A stretch of DNA of 64,000 bases, taken from the NCBI RefSeq assembly GCF_000002515.2, contig NC_006041.1:868001-932000 (forward strand), written 5' to 3'. Origin of the DNA: Kluyveromyces lactis (Eukaryota > Ascomycota > Saccharomycetes > Saccharomycetales > Saccharomycetaceae). Under the pieces are notes generated by a model. That model saw only the letters and a list, made by a program, of their open reading frames with translations, was not told the DNA's origin and ran no database searches. Positions 47,551-56,700 of the stretch are shown here, piece by piece. The position numbers and the translations under genes were made by a program. The first letter of the stretch is position 1; every line of letters starts with the position of its first letter.

Positions 47551-50500
47551 TTATTTAGTTTCCTTGTTGCGTTTTTCATCAATCTTCTTGAAGTCTTCTG
47601 ACCAAACGGTGTTACCCTTGTTAGTGTCTACGTCTCCGAATAGTCTTTGGAAAACATCTTCGTACCAGTCTGCGGCCAAAGGTTCCAATCCTTCCTTCAC
47701 ATTCTCTGGAAGCTCAGCCCAGTCTGACAAATTGTCTTTGGGGAAAATGATAGTCTTGGCACCAGATCTCTTGGCTGCTACGGCCTTTTCTCTTAACCCA
47801 CCGATCCTCAAAACTTTACCAGTCAAAGTCAATTCACCGGTCATAGCCACTGTTGGGTCAAGACCCTTATTCAAAGCCAGTGATAAGAATGAAGAGGCCA
47901 TTGTCACACCTGCAGATGGACCATCCTTTGGTGTAGCACCTTCAGGGCAATGCAAATGGATCTTTGCAACTTCAAAGAATCTATTTTCTGGGAACTTCTT
48001 GGCCAAGTACATCTTTGAGAAAGAGTATGCTAGTCTAGAGGATTCCTTCATTACATCTCCAAGTTGGCCGGTACGTTCTAAAGTAGGTTGAGTTGAATGT
48101 GTCAAAGGCTGTTCTAAAACACTCTCTACGTACATTGCACATCCACCCATGCTAGTCCATGCAAGACCCATCACAACACCAGGAGGAGTAGATTCGTATA
48201 ATCTATCAGTAGTGAAGATTGGTGGACCTACGTAATCCTTTAGGTTGTTTTCGTCTACAGTCACAGAAACAGTTTCCGGTACTTCTAAGGAACCCTTGTT
48301 ATCGTGAGATTTTTGGGTCTTGATCAGTTCATTTTCTTCAGTAGTGGATTCTACGGTCGATGCTTCAGCACTAGATTTGTTTTCGGATTGCTTGACCTTT
48401 ATATCCTTTTGATCCTTCACTTCTTCATTTTCCATAGGTTTATCGTCTATGCTCAATTGTTTAACGACGTTCAACGCAGCCTTACGGTAGATTTTCTCAA
48501 TGTGCTTTTTCAATGATCTAACACCACTTTCTCTGCAGTAATGCTTCATCAAAGAAACAATAGCATTCTCGGTAATGTTGACGTTAGCATTATCTAAACC
48601 AGCAGATTTCTTTGCACTTGGCGATAGATAATTTTCTGCGATCTTAACCTTTTCTTCAGCAACATAACCAGTTAGTTCAATGACTTCCATACGGTCCAAC
48701 AATGGTCTTGGGATAGTTTCTAAAGAATTAGCGGTGCAAACGAATAAAACTTTAGACAAATCGATTGGAATATCCATATAGTTGTCCAAGAAACTATTGT
48801 TTTGTTCTGGGTCTAATAATTCTAATAGCGCTGCGGCGGGGTCCCCATGGATACCGCCGTGCCCAATCTTATCAATTTCGTCAATCAAAATCAACGGGTT
48901 TTGAGTTTGACATTTCTTTAAAGCTTGGATGACTCTACCTGGCAAAGCACCAATATAGGTTCTTCTGTGACCTTTGATTTCAGCCACATCAGTCATACCA
49001 CCTACTGAGAATCTGAAAAATTGTCTGTTCAAAGAGCGAGCAATGGACTTACCAATGGATGTCTTACCCACACCAGGTGGTCCAACAAAACAGATGATCT
49101 TACCATCAACCTTCCCGAGAAGCTTACCAACGGCGATGAACTCAAGAATACGATCTTTGACGTCCTTCATACCATAGTGATCTTCATCTAAGATTTTTTT
49201 CGCCTTTGGTATACTGTACTGTTCTTTAGATATAATACCCCAAGGTAGGGAAGTGATCCAATCCAAGTAGTTTCTAATCACACCAAATTCAGATTGTGAA
49301 GTTTCGAGAGTCGCTAATTTAGTGATTTCGTCATCAAATACTTTTTGAACTGTTTCCGGTAATTGTAGCTTAGATACACGATCTTTGAAAGATTCAATTA
49401 ATTTATCACGACCATCATCTATACCCAACTCTCTCTTGATTCCTTTCAATTGTTCCATTAGATAATACTCTCTCTGCCTCTTTTGAATCTTAGTTTCAAC
49501 GTCTTTAGAGATTTTATTTTGTAGTTCAGCATTCATCAACTCTTTCTTTAACACTGTCAATGCCTTTTCAAGACGTTGCTCAATGTCCAAGGATTCAAGG
49601 ATTTCTTGTAATTCCTCTTCTTCGCCAGCAGAAACGGCAGCGGCAAAATCAGCCAATCTTGCTGGCTCTTCGAAAATATTTGTGGTGGCAGATTGAATTG
49701 ATGCTGAAAAAGTTGCAATCTGTTCTCTGAACATGGTATTCAATTGAGAAATCTCTTTAAACACTTTCAAAATTTCAGAGGTCAACGCATTGATGACGGG
49801 GGAATTCGGATTAAATTCTTTGTCAGCCAAATTGGATACATTGACCAATGAAACATCATAATCTTTCAAGAACCCGGTCAAATTCTCATCGTCATCTTCT
49901 TCAACATCCTTCATATTTTCCATCTTTTGTAAAGAGGCCTTAACTACCTCTTGTTCATTATTTTCGACACCTTCGCTCTTGGATACATCTGATTCATCCT
50001 TCAGGTTTTGTTCAGAAGTTGGTGGGATCAATTCATCCAATTTGATTCTTCTGTGTGGGTATAATAGAGCGGTCATCGTTTCAGCACCAGTCTTTTCGTC
50101 TTTACTTGGGAATGCGCTTGTAACTTGGGCGAAGACACCGACATTGTAAACTTCATCAGCTTTATGAATCACATCGGTATCAACAGTAGAATCCTTCAAC
50201 AAAAATGCACCAATGTATGGTTGTTGACGATCTGACATATCTTTAATCGCTTTCATGACTCTTTCATCTGAAATTACAACTGCTTTGTAAAAACCAGGGA
50301 ATAATGGACGGCGAGATATTGGTAATGCCATCACTTGGGGATAAACTTCGGGGAACGGTTGTTTAGCGTTCTTGGAAGGTTTTCCATTACCACTTCCATT
50401 GTTACCATCATCACCGCTTCCATTACCTGATGATTCTCCGTTACCCGATGCTCCTCCAGAAGTGCTAGCTGGGCCCTGAGTCTCTGCAACAGAATCCCGT

Positions 50501-50886
50501 TGCTGAGATGTTTCCGATTCCTTTGCAGTATCGTTGTCCTTTTCTTCAGTAGGGACTTGTTCCTCTTCTTTCTTCCTGTTTTCAGATTCTGGCTGATCTA
50601 TATCCTTGCCCTTATCATCCTGCTTCAACTGTATGCTTTTTACCCATTGGGATTCCAACTGTTCAAGTCTCTGTCTTGAAACAGGGTCGTTCATCTGTTT
50701 CCGATATTGCATCCAGTGATAAGACTCATCCACAAACTTCTGAGAATCCGAAGCTAACTTTTCGTTACCAACTATGCCATTATGCTGGAACCTCGTTGCA
50801 TTCATCAACCTGACGTTGTTACCATTCTTGAATTGACGCAAAAGGATGTTCCTGGTCACAAGGCGGGATCTACTACTTCTTAACAT
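47551..50886 (-). CDS. PIM1: Mitochondrial Lon protease Pim1
   Basis: An ATP-dependent serine protease of the mitochondrial matrix that degrades misfolded proteins and maintains mtDNA. 1111 residues (S. cerevisiae 1133). N-terminal presequence (MLRSSRSRLVTRNILLRQ), a low-complexity linker (Gly/Ser/Asn-rich at about 130-170), the Lon N-domain, AAA+ Walker A GPPGVGKTS with Lys608, Walker B LILIDEIDK, and the protease domain with Ser991 in KDGPSAGVT and the following Lys dyad. A charged insertion lies between AAA and protease domains (about 820-880). Same order with HAP3 as in S. cerevisiae. Confidence 0.98.
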   Translation of the reverse strand: MLRSSRSRLVTRNILLRQFKNGNNVRLMNATRFQHNGIVGNEKLASDSQKFVDESYHWMQYRKQMNDPVSRQRLEQLESQWVKSIQLKQDDKGKDIDQPESENRKKEEEQVPTEEKDNDTAKESETSQQRDSVAETQGPASTSGGASGNGESSGNGSGDDGNNGSGNGKPSKNAKQPFPEVYPQVMALPISRRPLFPGFYKAVVISDERVMKAIKDMSDRQQPYIGAFLLKDSTVDTDVIHKADEVYNVGVFAQVTSAFPSKDEKTGAETMTALLYPHRRIKLDELIPPTSEQNLKDESDVSKSEGVENNEQEVVKASLQKMENMKDVEEDDDENLTGFLKDYDVSLVNVSNLADKEFNPNSPVINALTSEILKVFKEISQLNTMFREQIATFSASIQSATTNIFEEPARLADFAAAVSAGEEEELQEILESLDIEQRLEKALTVLKKELMNAELQNKISKDVETKIQKRQREYYLMEQLKGIKRELGIDDGRDKLIESFKDRVSKLQLPETVQKVFDDEITKLATLETSQSEFGVIRNYLDWITSLPWGIISKEQYSIPKAKKILDEDHYGMKDVKDRILEFIAVGKLLGKVDGKIICFVGPPGVGKTSIGKSIARSLNRQFFRFSVGGMTDVAEIKGHRRTYIGALPGRVIQALKKCQTQNPLILIDEIDKIGHGGIHGDPAAALLELLDPEQNNSFLDNYMDIPIDLSKVLFVCTANSLETIPRPLLDRMEVIELTGYVAEEKVKIAENYLSPSAKKSAGLDNANVNITENAIVSLMKHYCRESGVRSLKKHIEKIYRKAALNVVKQLSIDDKPMENEEVKDQKDIKVKQSENKSSAEASTVESTTEENELIKTQKSHDNKGSLEVPETVSVTVDENNLKDYVGPPIFTTDRLYESTPPGVVMGLAWTSMGGCAMYVESVLEQPLTHSTQPTLERTGQLGDVMKESSRLAYSFSKMYLAKKFPENRFFEVAKIHLHCPEGATPKDGPSAGVTMASSFLSLALNKGLDPTVAMTGELTLTGKVLRIGGLREKAVAAKRSGAKTIIFPKDNLSDWAELPENVKEGLEPLAADWYEDVFQRLFGDVDTNKGNTVWSEDFKKIDEKRNKETK

Positions 50887-51488
50887 TGTGATCTCCTTTG
50901 CACTTGAAATAAACTGAGGGAAAAAAAGCTAGTCACCCGGTATCAGAAGCTGTTCGACTAGGTGTGTAGTAAACTGTATCTCAATTTTGTGACTATCCGT
51001 TAGAAGCTGCTCTATTGAAACTAAAAGTCACAGTTAAAAAACACCTTCGAAACCAAATAAATAATCACTTCCGTATCTGATTTCAGTTGATCAAAAATCC
51101 TGGGTATTAGATCAAAACTAGATTGGAATATACCTCCTAATGTATCTATTGTGCTACTACTATGAAAGGCCTTTTTCCCTCTTAAAATGTTACCGGAATC
51201 CAAGTGTTCCTTAGTTGTATAAATTGGTATTTATCTTACAAATATTATAAATACCGGTGGCGCAAATATCACCGGAAAATGACATTTTAGCACTAATACG
51301 GAAAATATAATCTGTCAAGACGGACCTATCGTACCACTTGCTTGCCAATTGGCATTAAATTGTACGTTAAGATCCCTCCTTGGTATGTGATTGAGCCGTG
51401 GTCGTTAAATATTTAAGTACATCCATACATATCTATATATATATATATATATATAGATGCGTTTTGTTATAGTGAGAAAGAGGTAATG
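50887..51488. promoter_or_regulatory. PIM1 promoter / HAP3 3' flank
   Basis: 602 bp. An AT dinucleotide tract lies at 51431-51456. The 60-codon minus-strand frame at 51021-51203 is unrecognised. No heat-shock element is evident to the eye. Confidence 0.4.
51431..51456. repeat. (TA)n microsatellite
   Basis: About 26 bp of alternating TA in the HAP3 3' flank. Confidence 0.7.
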
Positions 51489-52106
51489 TTACAAGTGATC
51501 CGCAGTAGAATGGCGCGATCCCAGTGGCTGTTGGACGACAATCCGTGGTTGAGCTTGTGCTGGATTATGAGTGCTTTTTGAAGACGACTGTACATGTTCT
51601 GATGCCGATACCTCTGTGCTTGTCGTCGTGGAAGCTGAAGAAGGCACAGGATGAAGAGGTTGCTGCCTTTCCTGTGTCACGTGATCTGCGTCTTCTGCCC
51701 TTGATTCTTCTTCTGTGTATGAACCTTCCACATCCTCCTTAGGGTACATCATCTGATTCTTTATTGCCTGTTGTTGTCTGTATTTTGCTAGGTAAATCTT
51801 GAGCACTTCGGCATAGTTCTCGAATCCCAATGCATGTAGCGATAGAAGAATATCTTCACCGTTAATAGTCTTACGCTTCCCACTGGTACATCTATCACAG
51901 GCCTCGCTAGTGACAAACGATATGAATTCGCTTACGCACTCTTGCATACATTCCTTCGCATCTTTAGATACCTTTGTGGTCGCTGGCAACGTGTTTTTCA
52001 TTAGTCTTGCGACGTTGTTAATCGGAAGCCATCGATCTTGCTCCGCTAGTTCGTTAAGATAGTTATTATGCCTCTCTTGCTTCTCAGCTTCTGTCTCTGT
52101 ATCCAT
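51489..52106 (-). CDS. HAP3: CCAAT-binding factor subunit Hap3 (NF-YB)
   Basis: The histone-fold B subunit of the Hap2/3/4/5 complex that activates respiratory genes at CCAAT boxes. The histone-fold core spans about residues 23-115, with [38 protein letters not shown] as its core and the NF-YB signature [18 protein letters not shown]. 205 residues, longer than the 144 of S. cerevisiae because of a Ser/Thr/Gln-rich C-terminal tail (about 125-205), which is probably disordered. Divergent from RFT1. Confidence 0.96.
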   Translation of the reverse strand: MDTETEAEKQERHNNYLNELAEQDRWLPINNVARLMKNTLPATTKVSKDAKECMQECVSEFISFVTSEACDRCTSGKRKTINGEDILLSLHALGFENYAEVLKIYLAKYRQQQAIKNQMMYPKEDVEGSYTEEESRAEDADHVTQERQQPLHPVPSSASTTTSTEVSASEHVQSSSKSTHNPAQAQPRIVVQQPLGSRHSTADHL

Positions 52107-52414
52107 ATTTAGTAGGTGTCGCTAGCTCTGATCTTCATAACAGACCAAATCAGTGAAAGACCTTAAACACTTAGTATTTTTATTATGTAGTTAATAGTCA
52201 TGAATGGGTATTTTAAGGTTTGTTGATGATTTTGAATTTGCTGAACGTCAAAGATCGAGATTTTTCAATGTATACATTGGCAAAGAAAGACACTAATAAG
52301 ATCCAATAAACGGCCAGTGCTCATCGATAGGATTGGTTTATACTGCTGTAGGTGCTAGTGCTCAGCATTGTTCTTTAAGAAGGGTGCAAAGTTACTTCAT
52401 ATCATTTGGTAAGA
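52107..52414. promoter_or_regulatory. HAP3/RFT1 divergent promoter region
   Basis: 308 bp between the two starts. I see no distinctive factor site. Confidence 0.35.
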
Positions 52415-54085
52415 ATGAATGTCAAGAATGAGCATATGAACAAATTCGCCAATGGAGTCTTATTTCTAATGTTGGGACAAACGTTGAGTAAAGGGGTTAA
52501 TTTCTTGTTGAACACTTTGCTAGTGCGTTATTTATCCCCCCGAATTTTTGGTATTACCTCTTTCCTAGAGTTTTTACTTTCTACAGTACTATTCTTCAGT
52601 AGAGAATCGATTCGGATCTCCACCTTACGGATCAAATCTACAACAGATAGCGGCAAATTGGAAAAAGTAGAGGATGGTGAGGATACGAGAACTTTGCAAT
52701 CCCTGATTAATTTTGGTTATATACCGTTTGTGATTGGGTTACCATTGTCTATTATCCTAATTTCATGGCAATACTCTAATCTAAATTCGTACTTCATTGA
52801 CCTTCCATACTTCAAAGCCTCCATATTCCTTATATGGCTTAGTATATTGATTGAGTTGGTCAGTGAACCGTTCTACTTGGTACATCAATATTTACTCAAT
52901 CACTTTATCAGATCCAAATATGAGAGTTTAGGTGTCACCTTTGCATGTGTTGCGAACTTTATTATAGTTGTCTGGTTTGAGAAAATGGTGAACGGAGTTG
53001 GGCTAGAGTTGCATGATGATTACAAACAAGAAGGGATCGCTATTTTTGCATTTGCAGTTGGTAAGCTCGTTCACGCGATGACTTTACTTGCATGTTACTC
53101 CTACAATTATTACTCAGAGGTCTATACTACTGGAGAGCGTTATAGCTACAAGTTGACAAAAATCAGGCCTGAAACAAGACAAGAGTCATACTATTTCCAA
53201 AATGATACCGTTCAGCACTTCAAAAAAGTGTATTTCCAGCTATGCTTCAAGCATTTGTTAACAGAAGGTGATAAGCTAATCATAAATTCGTTGTGCACGG
53301 TGGAAGAGCAAGGTATATACTCTCTTCTTTCAAATTACGGCTCTTTGATAACAAGACTATTGTTTGCTCCGATTGAGGAGGCATTACGCTTGTTTTTAGC
53401 GCGCTTGTTAAGCGTATCGTCGAAGAAGAACTTATGGTTATCTATGAAGGTCTTGATTGACCTAACCAAGTTTTATCTGTACTTATCACTCTTCATTATA
53501 ATATTCGGACCAATCAATTCGTCATACTTATTGAAATTTGTCATTGGATCTAAGTGGTCAAGTACCTCATTTTTAGAAACAATAAGAACTTACTGCTTCT
53601 ATATTCCATTCCTTTCCTTGAATGGTATCTTCGAGGCGTTTTTCCAAAGTGTTGCCTCCGGTGATCAGATTTTCAAACATTCATACGTCATGATGCTCTT
53701 CTCAGGCATTTTCTTGTTCAACTGTTGGTTATTCATAGAATATTTTGACCTATCACTAGAAGGGCTCATTGTCAGTAACATTTTGAACATGGCTTTGAGA
53801 ATAGCATACTGTGGTAACTTTATTCATAAATTTTACCATTACCTACTAAAAGAATCGTCAACTGAAACTACTCAATCAATCTTGCCAAACATTTCCACCT
53901 TCAAGAACGTTGCTCTCATCGCAGCCATAATCGGTGCCCTAGATTGGTATTTCATAGGCTATGTGGAAAATATGCGGGAACTACTTATTAACGTCATTTT
54001 GGCATTATTGTTACTTATTTTGGTGATTTACAAAGAAAAGAGCTTAATATCAGAACTGCTAGCTGCAAAAACCTATGCGGCATAA
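52415..54085 (+). CDS. RFT1: Rft1, Man5GlcNAc2-PP-dolichol translocation protein
   Basis: An ER multi-spanning protein of the MOP/MATE superfamily needed for N-glycosylation, tied to flipping the lipid-linked Man5GlcNAc2. 556 residues from the ATG at 52415; three codons upstream rely on TTG. S. cerevisiae 574. Highly conserved blocks: FGITSFLEFLLSTVLFFSRE, YFQLCFKHLLTEGDKLIINS, EEQGIYSLLSNYGSLITRLL and IYSIPF-like YCFYIPFLSLNGIFEAFFQS. Followed by APN2 on the same strand. Confidence 0.97.
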   Translation: MNVKNEHMNKFANGVLFLMLGQTLSKGVNFLLNTLLVRYLSPRIFGITSFLEFLLSTVLFFSRESIRISTLRIKSTTDSGKLEKVEDGEDTRTLQSLINFGYIPFVIGLPLSIILISWQYSNLNSYFIDLPYFKASIFLIWLSILIELVSEPFYLVHQYLLNHFIRSKYESLGVTFACVANFIIVVWFEKMVNGVGLELHDDYKQEGIAIFAFAVGKLVHAMTLLACYSYNYYSEVYTTGERYSYKLTKIRPETRQESYYFQNDTVQHFKKVYFQLCFKHLLTEGDKLIINSLCTVEEQGIYSLLSNYGSLITRLLFAPIEEALRLFLARLLSVSSKKNLWLSMKVLIDLTKFYLYLSLFIIIFGPINSSYLLKFVIGSKWSSTSFLETIRTYCFYIPFLSLNGIFEAFFQSVASGDQIFKHSYVMMLFSGIFLFNCWLFIEYFDLSLEGLIVSNILNMALRIAYCGNFIHKFYHYLLKESSTETTQSILPNISTFKNVALIAAIIGALDWYFIGYVENMRELLINVILALLLLILVIYKEKSLISELLAAKTYAA

Positions 54086-54356
54086 TTAGTAACTAGTTAG
54101 TTTCCTTTTTAACGACATATCTCAAATTCAGTTAGTTCATGATTTATATACAGGTCTCATTTTTACATATAATCTTCATCTTACGGTCGATGTGCATTAT
54201 TTGTAAGATGCTTGCTATTAAGATCCAATAATTCAATTAGATAACAAGAACTGCAGCACAGATGCTTAATAGAAAAAGAGAGTGAGCCATATCTATATAC
54301 GTGCAACTGCTCTATATAGAAGATTACCAGAGAGTTATGTGCCTGAACCATTGATT

Positions 54357-55856
54357 ATGGATGAAGTGAAAGATAAAACTGGAGTACGGTTCGTAACTTT
54401 CAATGTGAATGGAGTAAGAACTCTTTTCCAACATTATCCTTTTAGTAGGATGAACAATTCATTGAAACTAGCATTCGAGTTGTTTCAAGCAGATATAGTG
54501 ACACTACAGGAATTGAAGATAGATGCTAAAAGTATATCTAAATGGGGTAAAGTGGAAGGTTACCAATCATATATTACTATATCTCAAAAGAGGAAAGGGT
54601 ACAGTGGGGTTGGATGCTGGATTCGTACACCATCAGAAGATGATCCATTAAGACATCACTTAAAGGTCATTAAGGCAGAGGAAGGAATTACGGGGCTTCT
54701 CCGAGTGCAAGCTAATGGCATATCCTATCGTGAGAGTTCAGAAGGGATTGGTGGATATACTGGTTTGGATTTTGCTGATGAAAACGACCTTCTTGATATT
54801 GACAGCGAGGGAAGATGTATCATCATCGAATTGGCTTGTAATGTTGTTATCTTTTCAACATACTGCCCTGCTAACTCGTCACAAACCGAAGAAGGAGAAT
54901 TGTCTCGGCTGACGTTTTTAAAGCTACTCTTCAAGCGGATAAGAAATTTGCACGGGTTAGGGAAGCATGTCGTGCTAATGGGGGACATAAATGTTTGCAG
55001 AGATTTGAAAGATCATGCTACGGCACTAGATGAATCATCTATTTCTTTATCTCAACAGAAGACGGGCTCTGAAATTGAAGAAAAGTTTAATGAGAAATGC
55101 GTTCAGTTCATCATGGACCCATCTCGCATTGGAAGAAGGTTGCTTAATACAATGCTATGCGATTCCATAATTTCAAAATATGCACAAGAGGGTATTTTAG
55201 TAGATTCTACGCGAAAGATACAGGGTAGGGACAGACTAAAAATGTATACAGTCTGGAATACGTTGTTAAATACTCGGCCGGTCAATTACGGTTCTCGTGT
55301 TGATTATATCTTTGTCAGCAAAGGATTAAAGGATAATATTACGGACGGTGATATTTTGACCACTATTATGGGATCAGATCACTGTCCAGTTTTTGCTGAT
55401 ATCAAGGTAGATAACCTCGAACTTAAACATGAAAGCTTCAATAAGCCAAAATTTGAGGCTGCCACGAGATATTTCTTGAACCATGGGAACATTTTAGATA
55501 TGTTCCGCAAGGCCAATCGCAAAAGCACCAGTCCTTCCACGACAAGCACGGGCAAAGTAGTAAAACCACTGAATGTCAAGCAATATAACGGCATGAATGC
55601 TCTGGCCTCAGCAACAGTTTCCAAAGATCAAAACAAAAATGTATCGATACAGCCTCAGTCGCGCGTCAAGAGTGCACATATGAAGGCTTTCGAGGAAATG
55701 CTTGGAAAAGCACCAGTTTGTGAACATGGTGAAGAAGCTGTTCTTCGAGTCTCTAAGACTGACAAAAGCTTTGGTAAAAAGTTTTGGGTGTGCAATCGAT
55801 CAAAAGGCGAAAAAGATGATCCAGAAGCATCTTGTGGCTTCTTTCAATGGAAGTAA
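54357..55856 (+). CDS. APN2: AP endonuclease Apn2
   Basis: A class II AP endonuclease (exonuclease III-like, ExoIII/Ape2 family) with 3'-phosphodiesterase and 3'-5' exonuclease activities in base-excision repair. The N-terminal endonuclease/exonuclease/phosphatase domain shows RFVTFNVNGVRT, DIVTLQELK, GDINVCRDL and GSDHCPVF. At the C-terminus is a GRF zinc finger (CEHGEEAVLRV, FWVCNRSKG, CGFFQW). The Gln-rich PIP box that I recall just before the GRF in S. cerevisiae is not obvious here. The frame continues upstream via GTG; ATG at 54357 gives 499 residues (520 in S. cerevisiae). Confidence 0.95.
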   Translation: MDEVKDKTGVRFVTFNVNGVRTLFQHYPFSRMNNSLKLAFELFQADIVTLQELKIDAKSISKWGKVEGYQSYITISQKRKGYSGVGCWIRTPSEDDPLRHHLKVIKAEEGITGLLRVQANGISYRESSEGIGGYTGLDFADENDLLDIDSEGRCIIIELACNVVIFSTYCPANSSQTEEGELSRLTFLKLLFKRIRNLHGLGKHVVLMGDINVCRDLKDHATALDESSISLSQQKTGSEIEEKFNEKCVQFIMDPSRIGRRLLNTMLCDSIISKYAQEGILVDSTRKIQGRDRLKMYTVWNTLLNTRPVNYGSRVDYIFVSKGLKDNITDGDILTTIMGSDHCPVFADIKVDNLELKHESFNKPKFEAATRYFLNHGNILDMFRKANRKSTSPSTTSTGKVVKPLNVKQYNGMNALASATVSKDQNKNVSIQPQSRVKSAHMKAFEEMLGKAPVCEHGEEAVLRVSKTDKSFGKKFWVCNRSKGEKDDPEASCGFFQWK

Positions 55857-55921
55857 TCGTTCTTCCGTGTTCCACCATTCTGGGTTATTATTATTTTATG
55901 CATCAATATTTATGATTTAGT

Positions 55922-56338
55922 TTATAATCTTTCTTTTTCTTTGGATTCAGCTTCTATCTCGGCTTCGGATTCTACCAATTTCTTGAACCATATTCTATCA
56001 TCCTCATGAACGGTCAATCCGGACAGGTTATTGCTTTGTTCGAGCACATTTATTATTAGTGAGGTACCGACCAACTCATCGCTCGCTATGTAAGTGCTTA
56101 TGGCAGTAGTAAAAATATCAGTATCATTGACGCTTACCTTTGCAATAGTATCCAAATTATCCACGTATAATAATTCGTACTCAATTGCTTCGCCAAATAC
56201 ACCGTGAGATCTTTTCAAAGCTGTATTCAACATTTGAAGCCAAGTTACTTTATCCACTTGGATCTCATTGTCTTTTTCCGAATCATGCGACGTTACCTTT
56301 AGTTTAAAATAAAACCATTCTGGTTTGAACTTAGCCAT
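55922..56338 (-). CDS. POP8: RNase P/MRP subunit Pop8
   Basis: A small protein subunit of nuclear RNase P (tRNA 5' processing) and RNase MRP (rRNA processing), paired with Pop5. 138 residues from ATG 56338 (S. cerevisiae 133), reading KPEWFYFKLKV, then TWLQMLNTALKRSHGVFGEA and ISTYIASDELVGT. The frame upstream uses a GTG. S. cerevisiae POP8 has a short 5' intron; the sequence here is uninterrupted from ATG to stop. Convergent with APN2 by 65 bp. Confidence 0.93.
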   Translation of the reverse strand: MAKFKPEWFYFKLKVTSHDSEKDNEIQVDKVTWLQMLNTALKRSHGVFGEAIEYELLYVDNLDTIAKVSVNDTDIFTTAISTYIASDELVGTSLIINVLEQSNNLSGLTVHEDDRIWFKKLVESEAEIEAESKEKERL

Positions 56339-56700
56339 GTTTGTTCCTTGATCCTTTTCGAAAAGATGAGAGATTAGACAAACTCTGAACACATACTACC
56401 GGAATCGAGCCGACATCAATATTCGCTTCTCTTGTATTGTTAGTTATTCTTATCCAGGTTTAAATTTCACATTTTCACATTGAAAAAGGTTTATTCAAAG
56501 ATTAACTGATCAGAAAGACTGAAAAAATTTCAAGGTATGACACTCATATATGCCTCTATGTTTACTTTATAAAGATTATAAGCTGTTAGTAGTGAACTAC
56601 CCGAAAGTTAAATTAAAATCCATTTTCTATACGAAAATTATGTATAATGTTAAAGAGTTCGAGTATCTTCAAAAACATAAACTAGGTAAGTGTTGATGTT
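56339..56700. other. Intergenic region POP8 / VPS10
   Basis: The 5' flank of POP8 and the 3' flank of VPS10. AT-rich; nothing distinctive. Confidence 0.35.

Noticed and set aside
51021-51203. 60-codon minus-strand frame between PIM1 and HAP3
   Set aside because: No family resemblance and no conserved position known to me.
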